Below are positions 12,616-22,500 of a stretch of DNA of 64,000 nt, piece after piece. The notes beneath the pieces were generated by a model. That model made no database searches. It was not told the DNA's origin and saw only the letters and a program-made list of their open reading frames with translations. Position numbers and translations under genes: made by a program. The first letter of the stretch is position 1. Each line of letters opens with the position of its first letter. The DNA is from Misgurnus anguillicaudatus (lineage: Eukaryota > Chordata > Actinopteri > Cypriniformes > Cobitidae): assembly GCF_027580225.2 (NCBI RefSeq), contig NC_073352.2:4218501-4282500 (forward strand), in the 5' to 3' direction.

Positions 12616-13845
12616 GTATACAGTAGGGGTGGAACGGTCCACTGAAGTCCCGGTTCGGTTCGTACCTCGGTTCAGGCATCACGGTTCGATCCAATTTCGG
12701 TACAATGGAGGGAAAAGCAAAACAAAAATGCAGAAGGCAATTTTTTTTTGAAAATCTTAATAACATAGGTGTCATTATCAGTGTTATTTTGAGATGTCAT
12801 GAATATGAACTGAAATTCATTTAACATACTATCTTGTATTACAAAAATGTATACCACTTTAAGTAATCTTGTACTCATCTTTCATACAAATAGGTTCAAA
12901 TGTATTACAAGTGTTACCTAAATACATTTTAAAATTACATTTTGGCCTTATTTTATATTAATGTACTAAAGAACAAAAAAAATAGGCTTGTAGGATGAAT
13001 TAATAGGTGTGTACGACTTCACGAGGCGCTGCAAGAAACGACAGTGGATGACATCAGAGTAACGCGAGAGCGATTTGAAATCAGCCTCCTCCGCAAGATT
13101 TCTCGCGATACTCTGTTGCTGATGGCACTGCGTAAAGTTGAGCACACTTAAAAAAAGCAGCTGAACAGGACTACCCTGCGTATGCCTGCGCTTCGTCTAT
13201 TTATTGTATATAGCAGGACAATTTATCTCCTACTTCTCAGCGTGAGAAATACAAAGTGTGGCGTTTGAACTGACTGAAATGCGTGTTTGTCAAGGTGAAT
13301 GCGTGAGACTTGAGAGCCCTGATTAGATGTATTTCCACTCACATACCCAACAACTGCTGAACAACGGCGACGCACTTCGTCTTTTCCACCACTCTCTCGC
13401 CTGTACTACTGTAACTGACTGGGAAACCGAAGCTTTGCCAAACTTGTGATCTTAAAGAAGCCGGCGGATCTCCTAACTCTGGTGGAACACCACAACTTGC
13501 CATACTCGCTGTCGGCTGCTCACTCACTGACTGGACCGGCGTCGACCTGACAAAAAACTGCAGAGTGCCAGAATGTAGACAGGCTTTGATAGAGCGCATA
13601 CATAGGCGGAGCTCGGCTGCATCGGCGCCAATCAGAGCTTCAGAGCTAAAGCGGGGCCACAGATTAGCTGTCCCTAAAGAACCAGCGTATCTAATAGTAG
13701 TTCCGCATTACATTAATTATTTTGCACGCAAGTTTTTTTATTTTCATACCGTGTATTCTCCGTTTAAATTCATGCACCGAACCGTGACCCCTGTACCGAT
13801 TCGGTTCGAAACGAATACATGTACCACTCCACCCCTAGTATACAA
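12616..13845. mobile_element. Nonautonomous hAT element nested in the TTAA element
   Basis: The element (12624-13837, 1214 bp) begins TAGGGGTGGAACGGTCC and ends GTACCACTCCACCCCTA. Subterminal CGGTTCGGTT and AACCGAACC-type motifs are inverted. The flanks are GTATACAG (12616-12623) and GTATACAA (13838-13845), an 8-bp duplication with one mismatch, which fits an older hAT insertion. Frames inside (13339-13599 on the -, 13565-13918 on the +) show no transposase motif. Confidence 0.8.
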
Positions 13846-13910
13846 TATGTGTGGTGCGTTACGTTTTCAGACATTAATTGAAGCTCGCGTTCTCAATGTA
13901 TTTTTTCAAA

Positions 13911-14072
13911 ATGTCTGAGGGTCACAAGAGAAAAAGTGTCTACGAATTGTATGACAAGAACAGAAAGGCATTTGAAGAAAGAAACAAGACCAATGTGTTT
14001 TTGGGAGAATATTTCACAAAGGTTGGGCTTCCCACTGATGCCTCAGCCGCAAAGTTTCTACTGGACAGGTAA
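13911..14072 (+). pseudogene. Exon-like fragment of a repeat-borne protein
   Basis: An ATG at 13911 opens a frame reading MSEGHKRKSVYELYDKN..., rich in K, E and R, ending at a GACAG|GTAAAG that looks like a splice donor, with a stop shortly after. The motif pattern (a KR-rich start, ELYDKNRKAFEERNKT, then a FLLD end) resembles the first exon of repeat-derived predicted proteins that I recall as frequent in fish genomes. It sits inside the TTAA-flanked element, so it is probably a leftover first exon of the autonomous parent. Function is unknown and the family assignment is from memory. Confidence 0.4.
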
Positions 14073-14389
14073 AGTTTGTCATGCTTTTTGGAGAAATCCA
14101 TTTAAAATCACTGCTAGCAAAAGTTGATGTAAGCTATGATTAGCGATGCTAGCCTTGGCACAAGTCACGAACCGCCCAGACACGGTAAACATCTAAATGT
14201 ATGAGCCATGCCGGCAGCAACTTGTAAACAGGGCGAAGAGAAGAACTAGGCTCGTGCATGCTCTCTCTCGTGCACACGTTAATAGGCGTTTTCTCTTGGG
14301 AGGAGGTAGAGTGTTGCGCATGTGCATTTTTTAAAAAAAGCGGAGGGGCAATCCTTTTAAAAAATTTGGGAAAATCTTCCGCTATACCT

Positions 14390-14821
14390 TTAAAGGGGCA
14401 ATCAGTAGGATTTTAAGTGTTTTATTAATCAAAATCAATGTCTTTATTCATAAATATGTCCTTGTTTGTTTCAAATGACCTCTGCCAGTAATCTGACTTT
14501 TCTTTGTAAGCTTAGAATTTCTCCTCTTTACATTGAATGGGTAAGTCCAAGGAGGCATCCATGTCGTTCCGCCGTATTGATAAACTATATAATAGCAGAG
14601 AGGGACAAAAAGCACTAGCTTACGAACGCGTTTCCACAACGCGTTTTCATTCAGAACACGTGAACCAGCTGCAACGGACAAGGAGATCAGCGATTACATA
14701 ACGGCTACCGTAGTTGCAACACGCCTTTGGAAAGGGGAGGTGCTAGAAAGCACTGTTCGTTTGAATGCAAAATACAATTCCACCACTAGATGGGGGTTAA
14801 CCCTACTGATTGCCCCTTTAA
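14390..14821. mobile_element. TTAA-flanked MITE abutting the previous element
   Basis: TTAA at 14390-14393 is followed by AGGGGCAATCAGTAGGATTT, and the right end ACCCTACTGATTGCCCCTTTAA closes at 14818-14821. Inverted repeats are near perfect over about 20 bp. The left TTAA is shared with the element ending at 14393, so one MITE landed precisely at the edge of the other. There is no coding capacity in the 432 bp. Confidence 0.8.
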
Positions 14822-14990
14822 GATAGTAAAGGTAATAATTCAATTAAATGACTGTGTTAAAAGTAGCTGCTATAAAGTAACAAACTATTATAAACCTAGC
14901 GTATGTTGCCAAGGCATAAGAGTAATATTTAATTAGGAGATTAGCTATCATTTTGATAAATAGCTTAAAACAGTACACTGTATATTCACG

Positions 14991-15272
14991 CTGATTTTGC
15001 CAATTGGTTGATGTCCTCAGGGCAACATATTGTGTTGACCCAAGAACAACATTTTTCTAAATAAAACCTAAACCCCAACCATAACCAAACCCTAAAATCA
15101 GAGGGACATGATAACTGAAAAACAATGGTCTAGAAACAGCTAATCTTGGTTTTAAGCTTAAATTTAAAACAAACTATAATCTTATTTCTGAAATCTGATT
15201 GGTTGATTGAAATGTTGTTCCAGGGTCAACATAATGTTGCCTTGAGGACATCAACCACTTGGCAAAATCAGG
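14991..15272. mobile_element. Palindromic MITE
   Basis: The left arm reads CTGATTTTGCCAATTGGTTG then ATGTCCTCAGGGCAACAT. The right arm reads ATGTTGCCTTGAGGACAT then CAACCACTTGGCAAAATCAG, its reverse complement with few mismatches. At about 280 bp it is a fold-back element without coding capacity; target-site duplication not resolved. Confidence 0.65.
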
Positions 15273-17989
15273 AGAGCCGTATAGCCACACAAAACCATAC
15301 CCGACAGGCCACCTTTTGTCCCGTAATACAGAGTGACAAAGTTGGCAACCCTAGGTGTATACGGGCTATTGTAGGTAGGTTACAAATATTACCACATCAA
15401 TCCTGTTTTATTTGATGTAATCTGGGTAAGCATCCGTACTCACTCAGAAGTGCAGTAGCTAATTTCTGATCAGGTTTTTCTGCATGAAATTTTAGCCTCG
15501 GTGGGTGCTTATCGAGAGCATTTCTCACTATACCAGGTATTTGAACCCAAAGCCCTTTACTTGCTTTGCCAAAGACCCTGTCAACACACTCTCACAATGA
15601 CTAGAAGGAATATTTTCCCAACCTTCACAACATCAGCTGTCAAAGGAGAACAAAGGAGATAAAACAGTGCGAGAAAATCTCCAAGTGGCTAACTGACAGA
15701 TGATATTAGGCCTGTCTTGGAAAGCTAAGGAGACAGTATAAACATTGAGTAAGCAAAGAGGCCAGAACATAACAAGCTGTATCCTAGTGGAAGCAGACGC
15801 ACGCTTTACCCAGCATGCTTTTCATTTCTTTCTCTCTCTCGGTACGTCCCCCTGCGATAAAAATAACTCGCCTTATCCATTTTATTTTAGCCCTATTCAG
15901 ATTATTGTTTACAGTGCATGCAACTTCAATTTCCCAGCCTTTATTAAAGTTGTTGTATAATGAAAGCATTACCATAGTGTTCTTGTTCAAATGCAAGTAT
16001 AGTACATCACTGTACTGTATGTATGCATTTAATTCTGTGTAATGTTATTGTACAAGCATATGGGAATACATTCACTGGGTATGTTATTGAGAGCACCTGT
16101 CCTGTACACATACAGTACTTGTACATGCTGTTATCTGATTGGTCACATAGCCCTTTTGCTTTTACTGTAGAGAGACAAATCTACCATTCTCTGTCATTCC
16201 CCTTGTGTTTTCAACAAAATGGGTTTTTCAGGACATGCTGATTTGTATTTAACAAAAAATGCCAAAGCAAATAACTCTCTCCGTCGTCTAATGGCAGATC
16301 AAAGAATGTTGAAATGGGTTCAAAACTCAAAGCAAGATAGAAAAAAAGAGCACTTACATGGCACACATCACACATATAAAGGCAAGTTTCTATGTCAACT
16401 ATACCCCAGAAGTCCATATCTTTCTCAAGCATCGGTCTTGAATATTGCATTATGGACCAAAGAATAATACAGATCTTCAAAATTCTCTTTCACATTTATC
16501 ACATTATAAAAATATCCTTAGATCTGCGTAACTACAAGACTCACAATTACATAAACACACACACACACCAGCATTCTTCTCAGATCAAGTCTGCAGTACA
16601 TGAAGGCCTGATATTTATCCTCTTTGCCATCGAATGCTATAAAAATCTATTCCTCATGGCATTATTGGATCATATTTTGGAAAAGCATTAGAAAACTAAC
16701 AGGTGTTTCCAGCACACAAACCTATTGCCAAGAAAACCCAACTGATCATTGTTCAGGATCTAATTTGATTGTGTTGTTAAAATAGCAACATGTGCAGAAG
16801 ATGGTAAGAGTGTTTGAAAGGATTGAAAACTCTTCATTTGGATTATTAGCATGGGTGTTGATAAGAGGAAAAGGCCATATTATTATATGACTGGATGGTG
16901 GGGAAAATCCTGATGATGTCATTTGTTTTTGTCAGAACAGTTGTTTCTTTTAGACATCATTTGATATTATGCTTTTGATATGAATGAGTTATTACTCACA
17001 CAGAACTTTGCATCTTTCTTGCATCAGTTGATATATGTGAAACTTCCCCATTGCAACGTTATCGGGGGATTTTACTGTTTCTGGGAAAATGAAGACTTTA
17101 TTAAACAAACAAGCTGAAAGACATCACATCATGTTATGATTTGGGTGGAGATTGAAGGTCAGCTCAGGTAAGACAATAACTAAACAAAAGCTGGAAAAGA
17201 CCTAAATGAGATACAAAAAAGTGCTAAACTTAATTTTATCACCACTAAAAGTCTGCCAAAAGTGTTTTTATTTATTCCACTAAAGTCTAAAAAGAAGTAA
17301 CCCTTCTCAGAATTGTAAAGATTTGTTCAGTGTTTTACTTGAGAAACATTCAACTTTAAATTTGTAGGTTTGATATACGACTACATTAACACCTGACAAA
17401 CTGTGAATGATCATGTTTGGCAAATGCACATAACACTTAGTGGAGAACTCCATTTATTTCCATTTACCATTAGATCTCATTAGTGTCTGAACAGTAGATG
17501 TTAATAGAGATTTCTATGTGATCTGTTATATTATTATCATGTAACAGCCAACATTGAGCAATCAATTATGCAAACTTAAATGATAAATTCACACCCCTAC
17601 CAGCTCCATCATTTCTGCACAGATTCTGCAATATGCCACATTTTTCCAGTATCTACATAGTCTGACATACGAGAAACATTTGTGAAAGGGTTCACATAAA
17701 GCCAAGACCTGCTTAACGTCTGTTCAGTCTGTCATGCCTTATATCTCCCATTGAAGCCAAGAGAGTTCACGTCTAACTCAGCCTTCACCTGCGATTGATG
17801 TGACTGCGTGTGCCAGTACAGAGCTCAATTACAGATTCATTGTCACTCACCATTATAACTACTTACTGTATCAAAGACACATTTACGGTTGATACTGTTA
17901 TCTGTACTTCAGAAAGAAATGTGAAATATCTTTCATTGTAAATCTGAATGTAAATTACAGCCATGCTTTTCTTCAGATTAAAGTACACT
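15273..17989. other. Intergenic, no gene recognised
   Basis: No exon, complete repeat or RNA gene is recognised. A short (AC)n run lies at about 16551-16570. Open frames up to 99 codons (16392-16691) have no recognisable family features. Confidence 0.45.
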
Positions 17990-18529
17990 CACCTAAACCC
18001 AATTCACACAGACCTTTGGTCCCAGAAAATAACCATAAAATTGCCAGACAAGATTCTGTGTGAATGCAAGTTGATTCAACTCTTTAAAATGAGGGATTTA
18101 CATGCAGATCAACATTCACGACGAGAAATGTCAGTAAACTGGACTGACGCAGATATCAGGTAAGTTAGCTCGTCACTTCGCTGAAGAGGAGATCATTCAG
18201 CAGTATAAAAGAATATTGCATCACATGCTCATTTGAGCTTATAATAAACAAAAATGCCTGCGCGTCATCCCAACAAGATATATCGTTCAGCTCCTTAAAA
18301 TAGGGTTTTTTAATGCATATTAACAATCACAATGAGAAATGTCTGAAACTGGAGTGGTTTCTGGAGGGAGAAATAATAAATAATATGCAAACTGGAGACG
18401 CTGCGTAGAAGATAGTGCAGGACTTTAAACAAGTCACGTCTTTCCGGGACCTTGCAGATGCCAGCAAATCATTGGCAGTGTGAATGAACAAAAATTCAAA
18501 TGATCCCGGAAAAATCCAAGATGCATTTT
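17990..18529. repeat. Degraded inverted-repeat element
   Basis: The left part carries TTCACACAGA followed by TGGTCCCAGAAAATAACC. The right part carries GGCAGTGTGAATGAACAAAA followed by TGATCCCGGAAAAATCC, so inverted ends TTCACAC...GGTCCC / GGATCA...GTGTGAA are suggested. A word is also repeated inside: TTCAACTCTTTAAAATGAGGG against TTCAGCTCCTTAAAATAGGG. The boundaries are uncertain. Confidence 0.35.
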
Positions 18530-18556
18530 TATAGGGATTATAAGGAACACAATACT
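18530..18556 (-). mobile_element. Detached 3' end of the Tc1-like element
   Basis: Read on the - strand this begins TTAGTATTGTGTTCCTTATAAT, matching the sequence that normally follows the transposase stop codon in this Tc1 group (a TTAGTATGGTGTTCCTAATAAT-like tail). It directly continues the transposase frame interrupted at 24198, showing that the Ngaro element split the Tc1 copy. The inverted terminus itself is not seen and is probably lost. Confidence 0.7.
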
Positions 18557-18703
18557 AAATGATGTTTTATTAACAAGGTTCGGGAGGAGCACGATCAGAT
18601 AATTAACTAATCAAGCACAGATGCATCTAATTTGGTAATCAGCCAAACACTACATATACAGACTTCCTACCTACCTCAGTCTATCGTGATTGTTTTCGGA
18701 TAT
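18557..18703 (+). repeat. Ngaro split direct repeat A1
   Basis: This 147-bp repeat starts AAATGATGTTTTATTAACAA and ends TGTTTTCGGATAT. It is identical to A2 at 23860-24006 except for A/G within CACA(A/G... )read as CACAGATGCAT here and CACAGGTGCAT there. It is the left end of the element and ends 20 bp before the Gag-Pol start codon. Confidence 0.92.
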
Positions 18704-18722
18704 ACTGCTTCGAACTGCCAAC

Positions 18723-21449
18723 ATGTCTGAAGTCGAGCTTTACCCTTCTGCTACTTTTCCCTACCAATGGCCAGCAGCCCCTGCTGGGGGTGCACAAGCA
18801 GCACACCATCAGCCTGCTACAGCGCACCGACCTTCTCCCTCTTTTCCATCCTACGGGCTTCTCCAAGCTCCAGGGGTCAATCCGTGCGTGAGGCTGCCTC
18901 CGCAAACGGCTACGCCCCCCCTATTTTCTCAATTTCCTCCTACTCCTTTCTACGGGCTTCCCCAAGACCCAGGCGCTAATCCGTGCGTGAGGCTGCCTCC
19001 GCAAACGGTTTCAGCACCTCTTTATCTTCCTTCCAACTCATCTTTACAAGACAAACCTCGCTACACTCTTTTCACAGCAACCCACCTACCTACCCCAGTG
19101 AATGCTGCCGCTCTGGAACCACCTCCCGTGCCTAACTCCATCAAAACGCAGATTCTGACAGGTGCAGACATCGATTTATCATCTCTCCTCTCTTTATTAC
19201 CTCCCGCCGAATCTCACCGGCAAATAGATTGCGGAGATTTTTCCGTAACGTTAAAAAATGCATCTCACAATTCATCCCGTCCCCTTTCATTTTCGGAATT
19301 CACCATTGCATTTGGCCGCTACACCGAAGTAATCTGCACCGCTTTTCCCCATAGACGACGCAAACTCAATGATTATCTGGCGTTAATCGCGGATCTCGCG
19401 TTGTCTTATGGCGGAACCCATTTTTTCACATACCACAAGTTATTTTCGGCTAAATGTGCAGTTTGCGTCGCCCAGTGGAACCAGTGCCCCTATTGGGGCG
19501 CGCTGGACCCCGATCTGCATAATAAGGTATTTTTCAGTTGCCGCAATATTTCCTGTGCAGTATGCAGGTCAGTTTCTCACTCCACTACCTCAGGCCCACA
19601 AATTAACCCAGCCATCATACCCTGCCCAGAACCAACGCAAGTAAAATCCACCAGCTACGTCCCTCGCCCCGCAACCTCTAACTCATCATCAGATAATCCA
19701 TTTTCCAACAACCAACAAGTTTGTGGGAATTTTAACAGAGGGAAGTGTGTGAGACAACACTGCAAATATCTTCACGTATGCAATTATTGTGGTGGGGCTC
19801 ATGCCCGTACAATATGCCCTGTCATGAAAGCTTCAAATAAAAAATCTAGAAATTACTTATCGACTCCAGTCAATTATTTGCGTCTTTCCTCTGAACTTGC
19901 ACTTCACCCAGATACCAACTTTACTAATTTTCTTTTATCCGGTCTCCAACAGGGGTTCAATCCCGGTACTAATTGTCCGCTGGCTCATAGTTTTATTTGC
20001 GACAATCTACAATCCGCGCTCGCAGAACCAGATACAGTAGATGAATTAATCAAAAAAGAAGTCGACTCGGGCTTCATGATCGGCCCTTTCGAGACCCCCC
20101 CCTTTAACATTTTTCGCATCAGTCCAATAGGAGTGGCTACCAGGAAATTTTCAGGGAAAAAGCGCTTGATAATCGATTTATCAGCTCCACATAATTGCCT
20201 GGTATCCAGCATAAATAGCCTCATACCCAGCGAAGAGTATTCTTTGCTCTACCATGATATAGACCAAGCGATCTCTATGATTAAAAATGTAGGTCGCGGC
20301 GCGTGGCTGGCTAAAGTAGACATCACTTCTGCATTCAAAGTGATGCCTATTCACCCAGACTCATGGCACTTATTCGGGATACGTTGGCACGGAAAGTTTT
20401 ATTTCTCAGTACGCCTTACCTTCGGATGTAAAAGTAGTCCAAAAATTTTCGACATGTTGTCAGAAGCAATCTGTTGGATCCTGTCCAACAACTACGCAAT
20501 TCCTCACATTTTACACCTGCTTGATGACTTTCTTGTCATATCTCCTCCCGATGCCATTCCAGCCGAAAACATTACAAAAGTTCACAGGGTTTTTTCTGAA
20601 TTGGGAATTCCCATCGCGCAAGAGAAGTCCTTAGGACCAACCCAATATATCGAATTTTTGGGCATCAATTTAGATTCAGTCAAATTCCAAGCTTCTCTGC
20701 CAAAGGAAAAAGTTGATAGGATAATCTTAATAGCCACCTCTCTGGCAGAAAGCCAAAACTGCTCCAAACGCGATCTCCTATCCGTGCTCGGTCATCTTAA
20801 TTTCGCAATGCGCATAATTCCGCAAGGCCGCTCTTTCATCTCTCACCTCCTCGCACTGGCATCTTCCGTGCATGCATTAGATGACCAAATTGACATTAAT
20901 CAAGCAATTCGGAACGAACTCGAATTATGGATTACTTTCCTGAAACAATGGAATGGTTTATCCTTTTTCTACAACGATCTGCTTTCTCTTCCCGAAGACA
21001 TTCAATTATTTACCGACGCAGCCCCATCCGTCGGTTTCGGTGGATTTTTTCAGGGGCACTGGTTCGCGTCTACATGGCCCCCTCAAATGCTCAACTCTCC
21101 CCAGTCCTCCGCACTGTTTGAACTCTACCCAATAGTCGTTGCTGCTTTTCTATGGGGAAAAAACTGGTCAACGAGTAATATTCTGGTATACTGCGATAAT
21201 GAAGCAACCGTACATTGTATAAATAAAGGCCGCTCTCATTCCATCGCTCTGATGCCACTAATAAGACGTCTATTTTGGATTTCAGCTTGTGATCAATTTA
21301 TCATAACAGCTAAACATATTCCCGGATCCAAAAATCAAATAGCTGATTCTCTCTCTTGTTTTATATTCCAGAAATTCAGAATGCTGGCTCCGGAGGCAGA
21401 CCCATCACCAACCCCAGTACCTCATTATTCACAACTCATATTCCCATAA
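18723..21449 (+). CDS. Ngaro Gag-reverse transcriptase-RNase H fusion
   Basis: From the ATG at 18723 this frame encodes about 908 residues. The frame stays open a further 33 bp upstream, into A1, but without an ATG. The N-terminus is proline-rich with a 33-residue direct duplication (NPCVRLPPQT at both 18880s and 18980s, 99-bp period). At 19719-19825 there is a CCCH motif (C-x7-C-x4-C-x3-H) followed by a CX2CX3HX4C knuckle, presumably for RNA binding. The reverse transcriptase follows: LIIDLSAPHN at about 20166, VDITSAFKV at about 20310, and LLDDF at about 20519, where leucine replaces the usual aromatic before x-D-D but both aspartates remain. RNase H follows with LFTDAAPS (21006), the glutamate of ALFELYP, YCDNEA (21190) and QIADSLS (21340), giving all four D-E-D-D acids. 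It should copy element RNA into DNA. No internal stop or frameshift is visible, so this part looks intact. Confidence 0.88.
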   Translation: MSEVELYPSATFPYQWPAAPAGGAQAAHHQPATAHRPSPSFPSYGLLQAPGVNPCVRLPPQTATPPLFSQFPPTPFYGLPQDPGANPCVRLPPQTVSAPLYLPSNSSLQDKPRYTLFTATHLPTPVNAAALEPPPVPNSIKTQILTGADIDLSSLLSLLPPAESHRQIDCGDFSVTLKNASHNSSRPLSFSEFTIAFGRYTEVICTAFPHRRRKLNDYLALIADLALSYGGTHFFTYHKLFSAKCAVCVAQWNQCPYWGALDPDLHNKVFFSCRNISCAVCRSVSHSTTSGPQINPAIIPCPEPTQVKSTSYVPRPATSNSSSDNPFSNNQQVCGNFNRGKCVRQHCKYLHVCNYCGGAHARTICPVMKASNKKSRNYLSTPVNYLRLSSELALHPDTNFTNFLLSGLQQGFNPGTNCPLAHSFICDNLQSALAEPDTVDELIKKEVDSGFMIGPFETPPFNIFRISPIGVATRKFSGKKRLIIDLSAPHNCLVSSINSLIPSEEYSLLYHDIDQAISMIKNVGRGAWLAKVDITSAFKVMPIHPDSWHLFGIRWHGKFYFSVRLTFGCKSSPKIFDMLSEAICWILSNNYAIPHILHLLDDFLVISPPDAIPAENITKVHRVFSELGIPIAQEKSLGPTQYIEFLGINLDSVKFQASLPKEKVDRIILIATSLAESQNCSKRDLLSVLGHLNFAMRIIPQGRSFISHLLALASSVHALDDQIDINQAIRNELELWITFLKQWNGLSFFYNDLLSLPEDIQLFTDAAPSVGFGGFFQGHWFASTWPPQMLNSPQSSALFELYPIVVAAFLWGKNWSTSNILVYCDNEATVHCINKGRSHSIALMPLIRRLFWISACDQFIITAKHIPGSKNQIADSLSCFIFQKFRMLAPEADPSPTPVPHYSQLIFP

Positions 21450-22412
21450 CGCATCCTTTAAAAGCGCTCCTCGACGCGTCACTCGATTCTATTCTCCAAG
21501 CAGTTTCACCTAAAACCATTAATTCATATCTAACAGCATGGAGATGTTTCAAAACATTTCACCTTTCTTTTAACCTGCAATTTCCAGATTTTTCTCTCCT
21601 CACAATTACTTCATTTATTTCCTACCTCAATTCCGTTAAGAACCTCCAAGTAGGGTCTATTAAAGGATATTTAAGCGGCATCCAATTTTTTCATAAATTA
21701 ATCTACGGTTTCCCCTCCCCCGAATTAAATAATTCTCAAACTTCTCTTCTAATTAAAGGAATCCAGCGCTCTCGTCCTTCAAAAATAGATTCAAGACAAC
21801 CTATAACCCTGGACATCCTCACAAAATGTCTCCAAATTCTCCGCACAGATTATCATTCGATCCATACAGCTCATACCCTCGATGCCATGTTTTTATTGTC
21901 TTTTTTCGGTTTCCTGAGATGCTCCGAAATTGCAATAAACTCAAAATTCAACCCGAAAATCCACCCGACTATCTCCGACTTGTCCATTCTCGATAGTGAA
22001 ACAATCGCTTACTTCATCAAACAAAGTAAGACGGACCAAGAGAAGAAAGGCCATTATATATACATTTTTAATCTCCCATCCCCAATTCAACTGTATCAGG
22101 CTCTTTTGTCTTATTTAAAACTCAGGAATTCCCCGTCTAAATCCGCAATGGCCCCTTTACTCGTCGACGACTCCAACCATCCCGTGACACGTTTTTGGTT
22201 CCAAAAACACTTAAAACAAATCATAGCTCTGTCAGGTTTACCCGTGGAGCATTTTTCCAGCCACTCATTTCGCAGCAACTACCGCAGCTCAAAAAGGTCT
22301 ATCACAAAATCAGATACAAGCCCTCGGTCGATGGTCATCAGACGCTTTCAAAAGCTACATCAGGTATAATCATCTTCACATTAAAGAAGCACATGCAGCC
22401 CTAATCGGTTAA
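21356..22412 (+). pseudogene. Ngaro tyrosine recombinase, frameshifted
   Basis: This frame overlaps the end of the Gag-RT frame and is -1 relative to it. It has no early in-frame ATG, so expression would need frameshifting or fusion. The order is an N-terminal SAM-like region (TINSYLTAWRCFKTF), then the catalytic domain: arginine of FLRCSEI near residue 188, lysine of QSKTDQ, and the HSFR box (CAC at 22262, CGC at 22271). Directly after HSFR, at 22274, the reading continues in the +1 frame, where similarity resumes and runs to a TAA at 22410-22412. The catalytic tyrosine (TAC at 22356-22358) lies in that second frame. The gap against the family pattern suggests a small deletion of about 8 bases (inference). 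As read, the in-frame product ends at 22369 in unrelated sequence and lacks the nucleophile, so it should be inactive. Confidence 0.85.
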
Positions 22413-22500
22413 ACATGTATTCCGTTCAACAGCCCATAAATTCATATACATAAGTCACAACTCATCTCATTATCATTCCATTATTTTTGTAAATCTTTCA

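Larger units (their letters stand above)
12465..14393. mobile_element. TTAA-flanked nonautonomous element, host of a nested hAT
   Basis: The ends are TTAA followed by AGGTATAGCGGAAGATTTTC at 12465 and the exact reverse complement ending in TTAA at 14390-14393. Removing the nested hAT element and its duplication leaves about 700 bp. The right part holds a short exon-like open frame (13911-14072). Its right TTAA is also the left TTAA of the next MITE. The element lacks a complete transposase. Confidence 0.75.

Noticed and set aside
18690..18722. Upstream extension of the Ngaro Gag-Pol frame
   Set aside because: The frame is open but begins at TTG inside repeat A1; the ATG at 18723 is the first standard start.
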